Part shown: positions 14,001 through 25,205 of the stretch, in pieces
Layout: the number at the start of each line of letters is the position of its first letter
Position numbering within the stretch: the stretch's first letter is position 1
Source: Strigops habroptila
Lineage: Eukaryota > Chordata > Aves > Psittaciformes > Psittacidae
Length of the DNA: 64,000 nt
Direction of reading: 5' to 3'
NCBI RefSeq assembly: GCF_004027225.2
Contig: NC_044279.2
Location: 52,786,744 to 52,850,743, forward strand
The notes under the pieces: model-generated
Told to the model about the DNA's origin: nothing
Database searches by the model: none
Seen by the model: only the letters and a program-made list of their open reading frames with translations
Translations under genes and position numbers: made by a program

Positions 14001-17000
14001 CATAAGATTGACTGAAGTAGCCCTTGCCTTGCAACTATGACTGGCAAATTTAAACAAGTCCCGAATGATGGTATCAAGGAAATATCTCAATTAAGTACTT
14101 TTAGCAGACATATCTATTTATTGGTATCCTAAGCTTATTGGTACAATCTTATAGTTGCTTTCTACTGTGCCAAAATACTTTTAAGGTATCAGCACTATTA
14201 AAAATACATTAAAGTCTTTGAGTCATTATTAGAAAATGACTTGCATAGAATTGCCCTTAATACTGGTAGCACTGTATATTTAGAATACAGTGAGCGAGCA
14301 GAAATGATGGCATGAGATTCAGAAGAACGAATTACACTGGGAAGCAGGCAAATATGCACACAGTACTACATATCAGCTCATCTACTGCTTGGGATATCCG
14401 TCCCTAAGGAAGTGGTAAAGTCCTCATCACTTTGGAAATATTTTCAAGTTGTGCCAACTTGGAAACATAAACATATATAGGAAGTGCTTTAGGGAACATG
14501 CCTGACCCTAGGGAATGCTCTGGTACTCCATGCATGAATACACAATTGAACAAATCCTCTCACTTTGGTTGCCATCAATCTTTAAAGTCTAAATACAGCT
14601 CAGGTAGAAAAACGGTCAAACAGCACACCCCACTGACTTTCAACAACACTGCACCAGCAATTAAGCTGTATGCTTAAGCACTCAACTAGTCTCACTCCCT
14701 CAAGGTCTTGCACAAAAACTGCACTGGCTGGAGAAGTCAGGGAACTTCCTTTGGAGATTTAAAGGTATGGAATACCTGAGGGAGGCTCTACAACCCCAAC
14801 AGTTTATACAGTGCATGTGCCTCAAACAGCTCACCTGACTACCGATTCAAGCCAGGATGTCATAGCCTAAACCAGAACACAGAATATGTGTATCTGCCAT
14901 GAGGGACATAACCAGAATAATACTTTCATTGTAATTCAGAGAAGCAGTACCAGTGTCAAACAGCTTTTATAGAAGAATGCCCCAACCATGTATGCTTATG
15001 AAGTCATATTCAGAATTCCTTAATGGCTTGTGCTATGACATAAACAAGACTGCAAATTTGGCTCTAGCGTTAGCACAGAGGTGCCACCATGTTGGTACAT
15101 AACTGATAGAAACTCAGTTAGCAGAGAGCTGTTAAACCTGGTGTCACTTTTTGGACTGATGACATAGGAATCTCAGATGACCATCCCTAAAGTGTTTGAG
15201 AACCTACCAGCACCACCAACTAATGCTGCAGCTCCACAAAATACCTGTGCTGATATGGGGGTCTCACCTGAGGAGGAGGCAAGTGGTGCAGGATGTCCAC
15301 TGAGCAAGCTGGAGTAGTTCCGACCTGTAGCGTCAACACCCAGCACGGCAGATTGGTCATGAGCAATGTCAGGCAATGGAGGCATGGGCAGAAGAGGTGC
15401 CCTGAAGGTATAGATAAAGGGTATGAGCATAGACCAAAGGACAAGACAAGACATTACAACAAAGTATACACTCTTCTAACTATCCTTCAATGGGCAGATC
15501 CTAGAGCCAGAGCCATTTCAACAGTTTTATTCCAAAACAGTGCTCCAGGTTAATCAAAAGTGCTTTTAAGAGGGTCCACTACAATTTGCCCAGAAATCTG
15601 ACAGGCTATTGAGATCTAAGTGAATGGTCAGTTCTCCATAGCTTAAAAATAAAGGGGAAGTGTCAAAGGAAAATACTTAGTTCATTAGGTATCTATTGTG
15701 GAGAAATGAGAAAACAGAGTTAAGTCCCTCACCCATAACCGTCTGACCCAAGGGGGACTTACAGAGCTGAGGATGTTGGATGTTTTTTGTTGCTTTTCAC
15801 ACTCAACTTCTCTGATTTCCGCCACTTTGCTCTGCGATTCTGAAACCAGACCTGATAAATGGAAGAACGGATGCATTCAAAAAGGAAAGCATCTACACAT
15901 GGGGACACAGGCAAGGAGGCAACAATGACTGCCTCCACACATCACCAGGTAAGGCCAGAAACCTTTCTTCCAGAGAACCTGCAAGATTCATTGCAAACAA
16001 AAGAGAAGAATAACAGCAGAACAATACCGCCCAGATACCAGTTTCCTTTGTTGCTTATGATCTTCAAGATAAGAGATTAACTCCAGACTCCTTAGCCTCT
16101 TTTACCTACTATGTGTCTCATCTTAGGAAATGGGAAGAGATGGAGTACACAACTGCAGGCTCCACTGCCATTCTGGGTGGGGTAGTTGGTTGTGCAGTGT
16201 CCATCCCTGTGGGGTCTTTTCCTTCTCTTGTCACCAGTGGCAAGTGCAGTCTCTATCCTGCTACTCATGAGCTCCTCTTTCCTTGCTACTCAAGCTCCTC
16301 CTCCCTGCCTCAGTCCCTCTCCCATCAGTTTTCTGCACAGAACCCACGCATTGTCAGCACTGTTACCCACACAGGAGTTACCATGATACGCTGTGGTGTT
16401 ACACCAACCACAGCTGCAATCTCCTTCCTCTTCTCATTGTCGGGGTAGTGGTCTTCGTGGAACATCTTCTCCAACTCTTCTAACTGCTCTAGATATGGTA
16501 CATTGTTCAGAGAGAGAAATGGGGAGTATGTGATAAGAAAACAAATAAACAGAAAGAAACAAGACAGGAAAAAACAGAACATTTTTTACTATACCTAGAA
16601 ATACTTGAACTACATAAAAGATTTTTTGGTTTGTTTGGTTTCAGGTATTTTTTTAAGTAAATCACAAAAATAGAAATCTTCCACAGTAAAACAAAGAGCA
16701 TTGCCAGTGATGCTTCAAACATAAGGTACTCAGCAACCTTTACTTGAAGAAGTCTTCACACATCTAATAGTGTAGAACGCATTGCCATACCATTTAGAGC
16801 AGTTCAGCGCCCTCATGCTGTGCCTTCAGTATGGTGAAGGAAACATCAGTGCCACTGACACTACAAGAGTCACTGTCTGCCACTGAGTTCCCCAGTATCT
16901 ACCTGCGTTATAGAAGGTGCGTAACTTCTTCTTGACTGGTGGCAGAATTGCTGGATTCTCAGGTAACTCTTTTTTTCCCTTGGTCCCATCATGGCTACTT

Positions 17001-20000
17001 CCATATTCCAGGACCAAAGACACATTGTAGGATTGCTGAGCTGCAATGCTGGCTGAAGTACATTTGGATGATCGGCGAGTAGCTGGGCCACACACATCCT
17101 GCCTGCAGAGGTCTCCAGGGATTCCACCAGGTGCTTTATCGGAGCACATCCCGCTTCTGTTACTTTTCTTCTTCTTTGCCTCCTTTTCAATCCCATCAGA
17201 GCAGTAGCTCTGACACTGCTCAGGGGACCCTGATTGTGCTGTGGGTTCCTGTGCAAATTCAGCCACAGAAAGTGGGGGCACAGCCTTTGTATCACCGAGG
17301 AAATTTGACAGCCTCCCACATACTGAGGCAATGTCAAGCTGGCCATCAAGGGCCGCTGACTCTTGGGAAACTGACCCAGTTGCCTGCAGGGTGCAGTATC
17401 TTCCATCTTCCACCTTCTTTATAAGGCTGATCCCATCTTCTGTTCCCAGGGTATCCTCAACTTCCTTTATAGCTGTGCTTTGGAACACAGATAGCATACT
17501 GCTCCCTGTACCATGCCCACCAACAGCATCAGCATGTACTACGAAGTGCTTACTATTCAGTGATGCATCCTCCTCCTCATCCTTCCGCTCTACAAGGGAA
17601 AAATTAAAAACAACACCCCACACACCCCCCATGCATATTGTCTAAGCCAGATGCGCTGTGCCTGGATAGCATGAGAAAAAGAGTGTGTCGGGTTAGGAGG
17701 TACCAGTTATGGGAGAAGGAAAACACTACACAATAAAACCCAACAGTGAAAAGAACTAGAGAGTTCAGGATAAAGACTGTCACCATACAAGTGCTCCTAG
17801 GAAAGCAACAGCAAAGAATGGGATATGGTCAATATGGAGCTATTCAAACATCTGAGACAAGAAAAGCCTCATTTTGAGAGTGACTATGCCTGCAAAAACA
17901 ACCAACTCTAAACTACAGGAAGAATTAATTCCAGGCTCAGAGAATAAAGGGAAGGTTGTGTATTACAACAGTAGTGGGAAAACAACACTGGGGATAACAA
18001 AGGTCTTTGGAATAAGGAACAGAAAATAATTCAATGACTTACCAAGACACTAAGTGTCACCTTATTAAAATGAGTAAAAGAAAAATACAAGCAAAATTCT
18101 GGTCTACTGTGTAAGCAGTGATTATCTGACAAATGACATCACTGTTTGATTTATAGAGGTTTCTGCTTCTACCATGCTCAAGCTGACCAAGCAAAACAAA
18201 AAAAAAAGCAAAACAAAACTGTAGAAACTTCTAACAAATGCCTTAAACTAGTTTTCTGCAGCTTCAGGCACAACACTTACAAATAACAGACAAGTCTGTA
18301 AGGCTGGCTGAAGACAAAAGTAGGTGAAAAAGTCTGACCAAGTTTAACAAAAAGCACAAACTGCATTACAATAACAGAGCCTGGACAGTATAAGACAGGT
18401 CAGAAAGAACATTGCAAGAGAAATAATTAAAATAGGTAACAGAATAATAAAGCAGCATTATACTTTCCCAGCTGGGATATACATTTCCAAAAGAAAATCT
18501 GCTGATTATACTAGAATGTGTGAGTCTGTGATTTCTGCTATTTAAAAATAAATTTTAAAAAAGTTACTATTTCTTAAGAATAGAAAGTAGAATAATAAAA
18601 CCAAAATCATACATCTGCCTCTGGAAAGAGGAAAGTTTGAGCAGACTTGAGTTGTAAGTGCCTACAGAGAAATGTGGTTGTTTAATTTGGGGAGAAAAAT
18701 GTCTAAAATAATTTCATTTCACTCTGTCCTACTTTTGATATATATTAGTGCAATGCCAAAATAACGGACTTGCTTTCTGCCTCAATGTTTCTTTCTTAAA
18801 CAATTGTTTACCAAGAAGGAACCCCACAACACCAATCAGATAAGACAATCTTCATGGAAGTACAAGGGGACGCCAGGCTGCTTCCAAGACCTTCTAATTT
18901 GCTTTTTATAGGATTAAGAGAACCGAATTAGTTGCAGGGGAAAGAGACAGAAGCAGGAAACTATGCAACTGTAATAATTTGATCTTGTTAAGCAGCAACA
19001 GTTTCCACTGCTGTTAAATGAGATGAAATATCCTGATGGGGAAGGTCAAGAACTGAGCGAGGCACAAGCTGGCTGTGTTCTGTATAATTCATTTTTCTAC
19101 CATCCTCCTCACTGCCTCTGAGCTCATCTCACTTGTTATGTGAAAAAGCTAAGGTTTTCACATCATCCATTCTGTCGCTCACCCTGTCTCAAACCAGGAA
19201 CAGCATTTTCAGCCTAGTGCTTTGATTTGAGAAGGCTTTTTACTTCTTTTTATGTAAACACCAGTGTGTGCATACATCAGAAAATACATTTCAAAGTCTT
19301 ATGTACCTTGTATCTGCAGCAGAGAAAGAGATAACTAACACCTGGGAGTTTTATGCCATCTACAGGAATATTCCTCCAAGAGAAAATAAATTGCTGTCTC
19401 TATTTCTAAAACATATAGCAAAGGCTTGACAACATCCTGGGATTGCCAAAGAAAAATACTGAGATGAAAATGAAGTTTGAAGACAAGCCTTCGTGGTAAC
19501 AAATAGGGAGTTACCAAACCATTCCTTTCTCCCATCACTCATATGACAAGAGACCAGACCAAACATCCTACTTTGTTCTACTTTTTGATAAACACAGCCT
19601 TAAGCAGAAGGGATTTTAACTGACTGGGAACATCACAGGGTCTGGAATGCCTGAGCTGCTGAAGGTGCATGGGCAGGAAGCGAAGTCCTCTTTTTCTCCT
19701 CACAGCCGCCTCCTTAGATATTTCTTGGAGTAAGAAAACCACTTGGCACAGCAACAGCAAGATTTTAAAGGTTTTTCTGGAGCATAAAAGCAACCTGAAC
19801 ACAGGCACAGGGAGAAGCATCAGCTTTCAGAGGTCCACTCGCACAAGCTCGGACAAGAGGGAGAAAAGCTGGACAGTGGTGAAGGTGGTGGGTCCCGGCA
19901 GCCTAGAAACCCAGAGGCAGCAGGAACCCCTGCATGAGAACAAGGGGATACGAAGGGATGACCACCCAACCCTCACGCCGGCTCGCCAGGCGCTTTTACA

Positions 20001-20192
20001 AGCCATGGGACGCGGGGACCACGCAGCCATTGCCTCAATCCACCCCTCAGGGCACGCCGGGCTCAAAACTGCCTTCCCGCCTGAGGCGATGAGGCGAGGC
20101 AGCGGCTCATGGCTGCCAGCCGCCGCATAGATAACAGCCTGGACGAGGCGGCAGAGTCATTATCCTTCACCGGGGCTGCTCATTAGTCTCAT
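4711..20192 (-). CDS. NOBOX: NOBOX oogenesis homeobox transcription factor (whole gene model)
   Basis: NOBOX is a nuclear homeodomain transcription factor of the oocyte that drives germ-cell genes in early folliculogenesis (family knowledge). The model joins 20192-20171 (tentative), 17589-16903, 16488-16382, 15851-15763, 15401-15268, 8085-7815, 7272-6926 and 5060-4711. Every junction is GT-AG, phases match throughout, and no stop interrupts the roughly 668 aa product (human NOBOX is about 690 aa). The homeodomain occupies about residues 227-286, with R5, Y8, L16, F20, W48, F49, Q50, N51 and R53, and an intron between positions 46 and 47 as in paired-class genes. Outside it, [18 protein letters not shown] and [12 protein letters not shown] resemble parts of mammalian NOBOX. 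The ARHGEF5 neighbour supports orthology. The gene name is firm; exon 1 is uncertain. Confidence 0.9.
5061..6925 (-). other. NOBOX: NOBOX intron before the terminal exon
   Basis: Non-coding. A short AT-rich alternating tract (about 6776-6797, TATATATCTATATATAT) lies near its 5' end. Otherwise nothing is recognised. Confidence 0.7.
6926..7272 (-). CDS. NOBOX: NOBOX exon: glutamine-rich C-terminal region
   Basis: This 347-base exon (acceptor TCTCTGCAG, donor GTAAAT) reads [15 protein letters not shown]... and continues through a Q/P/H-rich stretch ([17 protein letters not shown]) to [21 protein letters not shown] parallels CSYLEELE of human NOBOX, and [12 protein letters not shown] parallels SGQILMQPPAGN. 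The composition suits a transactivation region, but that function is inferred. Confidence 0.87.
7273..7814 (-). other. NOBOX: NOBOX intron between the two glutamine/proline-rich exons
   Basis: Bounded by the GTAGGA donor at 7814 and the TCTCTGCAG acceptor at 7273. Nothing else is recognised inside. Confidence 0.7.
7815..8085 (-). CDS. NOBOX: NOBOX exon: serine/proline-rich C-terminal region
   Basis: This 271-base exon uses an acceptor with a strong pyrimidine tract ending TTCATTCACAG. It reads [14 protein letters not shown]..., then [17 protein letters not shown], then [12 protein letters not shown]. The [10 protein letters not shown] string corresponds to PPPVRRADLP in human NOBOX, and VPLMLD to MPLLMD. 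It ends QNE plus GG before GTAGGA. Two alternative AGs lie 9 and 15 bases into the exon and keep the frame, so the exact acceptor is slightly uncertain. Confidence 0.87.
8987..9053 (+). mobile_element. Short CR1 tail
   Basis: GAACTAGATGATCTTTAAGG followed by CCCTTCCAATCC and a tail ending GATTCTATGA. This is the last 65 bases or so of a CR1 element inside the large NOBOX intron. Confidence 0.85.
14385..14520 (+). mobile_element. Diverged CR1 fragment
   Basis: AGGAAGTGGTAAAGTCCTC, then a GGAAATATTTTCAAG block and GTGCTTTAGGGAACATG, follow the CR1 pattern (GAAGTGGTGGAGTC / GAGGTATTCAAG / GTGCTNAGGGACATG) with many substitutions. It is an old copy; boundaries are approximate. Confidence 0.5.
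15268..15401 (-). CDS. NOBOX: NOBOX exon: proline-rich segment after the homeodomain
   Basis: This 134-base exon (acceptor ACCTTCAG, donor GTGAGA) reads [16 protein letters not shown]... to HPAPLASSS. The MPPLPD/DQ pattern resembles the human segment after the homeodomain. It enters in phase 2 and exits in phase 1, matching both neighbours. The next intron, about 7.2 kb, is the largest within the well-supported part of the gene. Confidence 0.85.
15763..15851 (-). CDS. NOBOX: NOBOX exon: homeodomain recognition helix
   Basis: This 89-base exon begins [12 protein letters not shown], the recognition helix with W48, F49, Q50, N51 and R53, and continues into a lysine- and serine-rich linker ([16 protein letters not shown]). 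The acceptor is TTATCAG and the donor is GTAAGT. It leaves with two bases of a leucine codon that the next exon completes. Confidence 0.95.
16382..16488 (-). CDS. NOBOX: NOBOX exon: homeodomain helices 1-2
   Basis: This 107-base exon reads [20 protein letters not shown]... to TPQRIM, covering homeodomain positions 11-46, with L16 and F20 present. The QLEELEK.F.EDHYPD and VGVTPQRIM strings are distinctive of NOBOX. The acceptor is ATATCTAG and the donor is GTAACT, phase 0 on the way out, so the intron falls between homeodomain residues 46 and 47. Confidence 0.95.
16903..17589 (-). CDS. NOBOX: NOBOX exon: N-terminal region and first ten homeodomain residues
   Basis: This 687-base exon enters with two bases of a split codon (acceptor ...CCCTTGTAG) and leaves with one base (donor GTAGAT). 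It encodes an acidic then serine-rich, low-complexity N-terminus, with a basic stretch ([10 protein letters not shown]) that may serve in nuclear localisation. It ends in [12 protein letters not shown], which is the homeodomain N-terminal arm (R5, Y8). The split codon across the next junction is GAG (E11). The N-terminal part shows little similarity to mammalian NOBOX by memory, which is usual for this fast-evolving protein. Confidence 0.85.
17590..20170 (-). other. NOBOX: Presumed NOBOX intron 1
   Basis: This lies between the 228-codon exon and the CpG island. I recognise no repeats or convincing exons. A different NOBOX first exon could be hidden here, since only a short ATG-containing exon ending in phase 1 is needed. 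Confidence 0.45.
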
Positions 20193-20610
20193 TGCCGGGT
20201 GCCTCCCCGCGGTCATTAATCAGACCCGGCGCCCCGGCCCCGCGGCTCGGCCCTTACCCAACCCTTCGGGCGCCCGCTCTTCGTCCACCCCGTCCATGCC
20301 GGCTCGGCGGAGGCACGTCCGGCCTGGCCCGGTTAATGTCCCGCCCGGCGACGAGCAATGCGCGGGCTGCGGCCCCCGGCCGGCTCATCAAGGCCACCTG
20401 GGCCGCCAGCGACTCCGGCGGGAGAGCGGGGCCGGGGATGCCGGGGAGCCTACCTCAGGCGCCCGGCCGGGGGGAGCCATCGTCCGCGGGCCGCCGTGCG
20501 GGATGGCGCCTGTCCGACCTCCTTCGCAGCGCGGCTGTGGAGGACCGGAGCTGGTCAGCGAGGGGCGAGAAACCTGGCCCTCGCATATAGAGTACAGGAG
20601 GGTTTCTGGC
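19960..20610 (-). promoter_or_regulatory. NOBOX: CpG island, probable NOBOX promoter and 5' end
   Basis: GC and CpG density rise sharply here (for example CCCGCGG, GGCGCCCCGG, GCGACGAGCAATGCGCGG) against an AT-rich background. It lies 2.6 kb upstream of the first firm NOBOX exon and 4.6 kb below the ARHGEF5 stop. A minus-strand TCTATATGC element near 20585 is TATA-like; transcription starting about 30 bases below it would give a leader of a few hundred bases to the candidate ATG. Strand assignment is inferred from the NOBOX position. ORFs of up to 132 codons inside are GC-driven. Confidence 0.6.
20171..20192 (-). CDS. NOBOX: NOBOX candidate first coding exon (tentative)
   Basis: This is the best upstream partner I could find for the phase-1 acceptor at 17589. 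An ATG at 20192-20190 has a purine at -3 and reads MRLMSSP plus one base, then meets a GTGAAG donor. Joining it gives [15 protein letters not shown] with the frame kept. A further in-frame ATG at 20216-20214 would add eight residues, and a stop lies just upstream of that. It sits inside a CpG island, as expected for a 5' end. The donor is weak at position +5 and the coding piece is tiny, so the true exon 1 may lie elsewhere in 17.6-20.6 kb. Confidence 0.3.
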
Positions 20611-23600
20611 ACGTCTGAGGGCACCTGAAACACCATGAGCTCCCGTGAGAAGCGGGCTTAAATGTCGCTAATAACACACCTCAGAAACCCAGATGTTACG
20701 GAGTTGGATCGTTTAATATGAAGGAGATGAACCTCGTTATCTTTTCTTGGGGGCTGGCAGGAAGGCAGATTCTTTATTTTTGGCTGCAGTCGTTTAGCAG
20801 TGCTTCTGATTCTCCATAAAGCAGTGGCTGCAAGAAATAAACGGTGCTTCTTGACTTTTAGGTGCTGTAATTCTGCATCCTTTCAATGCTTAACAATTCT
20901 TAGAGAAAACAAGGTTCCTAACAGCGGTACCAGGCAGTCAGTGATCTCACACTACTGCAAGTGTTGTCATCTGCCCAGGTAACATTTAAACCAGCTCTGT
21001 GCACTTGCAGATGTCTGCATGAGGTGAAGGGCAGGTGTGAACCAAGCCTGGTGACTTCCTTCTTCTCACACGCAGTTGATGCAGAGACCTGTGCTGCAAC
21101 TTGGGTTGCGATGGTGCCAGAACCAAGCTCTCTGCTCCTGCATCCTCTCTGTCCAGCTTTCCAAACCACCAAGTGAAGTGCATCTGACTGTAAACACAAG
21201 CTGTGTGTCTGCAAACATCAAAGACAGTGCTTGCTGGAAGAATGTGATTTGCTTAATTGCATTCTGCTGCACCAGGACAGAACATCCTTCATCCTTGTCT
21301 TGGTTGCTGGCTCAGTATCATTGCTGGCATGGCACCATTCTCGTTTATATGTGCCCTGTTTTTGTTTTAAGGTTTGCTCCAGCATCGAAAGTCCTGCTTC
21401 CAGAAATGTTTTCACCTGAGAGTAGTTTCATTATGTTAAATGAGTGTAACCTGAAACACGTGTGTCAGCATTTCAGAGTCAGTATAATGAAGATTAACAG
21501 TGCACCTGGCACAGCCACCAAATGTAATGGAATGTTATTGTGGCTAAACTGGCATTTAACTTGTTAGCAGCATTCATCTGACAAAATACAACTCTGATCT
21601 TAGAGGGGATGGGATCTCTTCAATATTAGATAAAAGTGCAAAGATAAAAATCACTAACTGCTTTAGAGGTTCCTATATCTGAGCAAGGTTGTGTTTATTA
21701 CTGAACTCTGGTCTTAATGTCAGCTTTTTCTAGCATTGTGAAAGAGAATACAAACTGTAGAGAATACTTTCCTTTATTTTCCTTTAGCAGGGACCAACAT
21801 AGGTCTCCACAGCTGTGAGTTTGGGAGGGTTTTTTAGAGTCACATATATATTTATGAATGACATTTGATTTTCAGACATAAACCATTGATTTCTCAGACT
21901 CTCAACAAAACTTTTTAAATGTAGTTCATGCTTGTATTTCATTGTTGTTCTTACCACAAAAATTAGTGTAATTGCCTTCTGAAGGTTGTCTTTTTTTTGT
22001 ATAGAAATACTGAATTCCTTCTGTGCAGATACACTATGTGTCAGTCTCCATAGGTTCCTGTGGAAGCTGATGATTTCTTCATGCTTCAATTTATAGCCAG
22101 CTGTTCAAGGTACACTGGCATCTCTCAAACAGTGGTCCTATTCTGTGGACCTTCCTTGGGGATTTTTCTAGAAAAGTATAGGGATTTGGCTGACAAACTC
22201 TATGTATTTCTGGCTTAATACTGATTTTCTGGGAAATCAGGTTATCCACATTAGATAATGCACAGAGAGATCCTGACTCATAATTAAAACCTTAATAGGA
22301 TGCAGTGGGTACTCTGTCTACTTGATTCCTGCCTTCTGAATATGCAGTTGTAAGTGATAGTGTACTGGTTTGATTAAGTTTGTACAAACCAAGGAGATGT
22401 TAATCAGTTTCAAAAAGCATGAAGCAATTCAGCTGAGATTTGTTTATGGATTTTGGTGGTGGGATGATGCTGGCATAAAAATTTAAACAGGGAAAAGTTG
22501 AGGCCTATCTGAAATATAAGAAGTTAAAGTAAACCAGGGTGTAAACACTTAGAAGCATAAGCTGATCTTTAAATGTTCCTAAATGTACAAAAACCTGACA
22601 ACAGGAAATAAAGGCTGTAACTGTGACAGGAAGAAGTTAACCTTTGATCCAACTAGTTATACAGTATAGAAGTGCTGTCAGTCATACCAGTGGCCTTGAA
22701 GCTTCCTATCTCATCAACAGATGAGACAATTAACAAGAATTTATGGAATTTAACATAGAAACCACCTTGGGAGTCTCTAATGAACAATATGCCAACTAGT
22801 TTTTGAGAGTGAAGTTGAAAGAGTAAGGAATTCCTGACATTCAAGTGTTTTAACAAGATGACTTCTGATTGAGAATGGCAGTATCTGCGGCCTGCCTCCT
22901 CACGATACACATAGCAAAGATGAAGCTCATATGATTATGGGATGCCTCAGACTGTCGCTGGGCACCACTGAAAAGACTCTGGCACCATCCTCGTGGCAGT
23001 CACCTTTGAGATATTGATGTGCACTAATGAGATCCCCTCTCAGTCTGCTCTTCTCTAGGCTAAACAGGCCCAGCTCCCGCAATCTCTCCTAAGAGATGCT
23101 CCAGACCCCTGATCATCCTTGTGGCTACTGGACCCTCTCCAGTAGCTCCTTGTCTGTCTTGTACTGAGGAGCCCAGAACTGGACACAGCACTCCAGATGT
23201 GGCCTCACCAGCGTTGAAGAGAGGGGGAGGATCACCTCAACCTGCTGCCACACTCCTCCCGATGCACCCCAAGATACTCTTGGCCCTCCTGGCCACCAGG
23301 CCACACTGTTATCACTTGTTTTCGTTTGAGGTAGACCTTTGCTTTTGTTCTTAGGTAGGAACCAGCTTCAGTTGTTCTAGGGGGAAAAAAGCATAGGCAG
23401 ATTGTAGTCTGGATCATAGATTAAAAGACAATCTCATTATTGCATCCTGTCTTACTGGTAGAGTGGACTGGACTCCCATCTTCTGTAGGTCATCCCTTTA
23501 GCTTACCTTGATATATTGATGACATCTAACACCACTATGGAACCTGCAGCAGCAGCAGCCACTTCAGGGCTGGTGATAATGCCCTGAAGAATCTTAGGGT

Positions 23601-23766
23601 ATGGATGGTTAAAGCAAGCTTTCTTCACTGCCTCTACTAAGTATAGCTATTTGTACTTAATATTCATTTAGAGAGGAGATTTATATGGAAAAAATAATGA
23701 AAATAGTGAATATATATTCAGTAAATATTGAATTACTTACATTTGAGATGAAAACCTAAGTAACAA
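20611..23766. other. Intergenic region between NOBOX promoter and ARHGEF5 3' end
   Basis: I recognise no gene. It contains the antisense CR1 fragment at about 22.95-23.31 kb. Several ORFs of up to 163 codons near 21 kb have no family signature. Confidence 0.6.
22950..23312 (-). mobile_element. CR1 LINE fragment (antisense)
   Basis: Reads GGCACCACTGAAAAGACTCT, GAGATCCCCTCTCAGTCTGC, CTAGGCTAAACAGGCCCAGC, then GGACACAGCACTCCAGATGT. This is the inverse of the internal reverse-transcriptase-to-3' region of CR1. It is about 360 bases and truncated at both ends. Confidence 0.9.
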
Positions 23767-25205
23767 GTTTATTTTAACTGGAGAAGTGCATGAGTTTATT
23801 AGGACTAAAAGCAACTGTTGTTTTTTTTAATCCAGCTAAAATAATTGATATAAATAGGCTGTAATAAGCTATACTAGATACACCATAAATGGAAATTAAA
23901 GGCAGAATGTTACAGAGACAGAAAGCTGGAGATATGAAGATAACTAATTCTTCAAATATATTAAATGCAAGAAGGCTACACATTGCTTTCTTTGGTGTAT
24001 TGATTCTTTTAGTTGATCTTGCACCAACGGAATGCGAACACTTTAATAAACAAACAGTATTTTACAGTTGAAGGTATATCCTCAGACAGAATCTGCACAA
24101 AAGCAGGACTGCATGTAAACTGGACTTAAAACCAGAGAGTTCTAAAAAAGAACAAAGTCCCTGGTACATATTTTGACTTTATCTACAGCGGCTAAATATC
24201 TCAGTGTTTTCTATAAGTGTGCAAAATGGTGCATGCAATACCACGTCAGCTATCAGATTAAGAGCAGCAGGAAAGTGCCACTTCATTGCATATACCTAGT
24301 CATGGTTATTTTGTACAGGGCATGTACCAACACATAGAAAAATCTTTGTCAAAAGTCACTGTTACACTTTGAGTGGGAGGCGGAGTAAAAAAGGGTCACT
24401 TCAGATGGCTTATTGGGACACTTGTTCAGAAGAGAGGTGACCTTTGTGAAACAGATCCTTCAGCTTGATACCTCTTAAGCTGGGGGAAATCATCACAGTG
24501 GCTTCCAATAACTTTGCTTAACTCCAGTGGATTTTCTAGTGCTGTCAAGGACACTTTAACAGTATAACAAGACAGTTAATTTTAGGCACGATGAAATACT
24601 TGCCTGTCTAAAAACCAGTAGACTTGCATGATCAAATAGATAAATTGTTCTAAGTGGAAATTACACTGTGGCGATCAATACCATCAAGATATCAGGAGGA
24701 TTTTCAAATGAAAAACTCTCAACTGTTGTGCTTTGCACTTAGCACCTTCCTTCTCAGGAACTCAAAGCTCTTACTATGCTAATACTAGCGAATTTAGCCT
24801 CACAACATCCAGTGAGGTAGGTAAGTTTACCCCCATTTCACAGATGGGAAAACCGAGGCAGAATTCTGAAGTGACTTGCCCAAGTTCCTGCAACTTGTCA
24901 GTGGCAAAATCAGGAATATATTTTCAGAAGTCCAGATCCCAGACCTCTGTCCAATTGAAGTCCCTCCCTACTACCACAAAGCAAGCAATACATGCAACTT
25001 TTTCTTCCTCCTACTGCTGCCGTAGTCCTGGTGACACAGAGGAAGTGAATGATTTTTCCTGATTGAATTCCCACTTTCTTTGGCAAAAAGCACCTGATTC
25101 TGTCAAAGTGCTGTATTATGCTCTTTGCAGAGGCGTTTCTTCCGAGGCACAATAGAAAAAAGATGGTTTCCCCATGGCAGGGAGACTGTACAGGTCCAAA
25201 CAGTC
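23767..25205 (-). other. ARHGEF5: Probable ARHGEF5 3' UTR
   Basis: Going down from the stop, the first minus-strand polyadenylation signals I find are ATTAAA near 23825 and AATAAA near 23767. A non-canonical AATACA lies closer, near 25111. A 3' UTR of about 1.4 kb containing the MIR-like SINE is therefore likely but unproven. Confidence 0.35.
24745..24965 (+). mobile_element. Ancient MIR-like SINE
   Basis: TCACAACATCCAGTGAGGTA, CCCCATTTCACAGATGGGAA and ACTTGCCCAAGTT follow the MIR/CORE-SINE consensus order (CTCACAACANCCNTGAGGTAGG, CCCATTTTACAGATGAGGAA, ACTTGCCCAAGGTC). It lies in the probable ARHGEF5 3' UTR. Family assignment is from memory and needs a repeat search. Confidence 0.6.

Larger units (their letters stand above)
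8086..15267 (-). other. NOBOX: Large NOBOX intron (about 7.2 kb)
   Basis: Non-coding. It contains an A-rich tract at 8591-8624, the CR1 tail at 8987-9053, a (TC)n run near 11911-11921, a T-run at 13187-13200 and the diverged CR1 near 14.4 kb. I found no alternative exon that fits the phase 1 junction. Confidence 0.7.
15402..16902 (-). other. NOBOX: Three short NOBOX introns around the homeodomain exons
   Basis: The gaps 15402-15762, 15852-16381 and 16489-16902 separate the exons at 16903, 16382, 15763 and 15268. All are GT-AG. No repeats are recognised. Confidence 0.7.

Noticed and set aside
19669-20130. 153-codon plus-strand ORF at the NOBOX CpG island
   Set aside because: No recognised family. 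It straddles the border between AT-rich DNA and the island and lacks clear splice or conservation clues.
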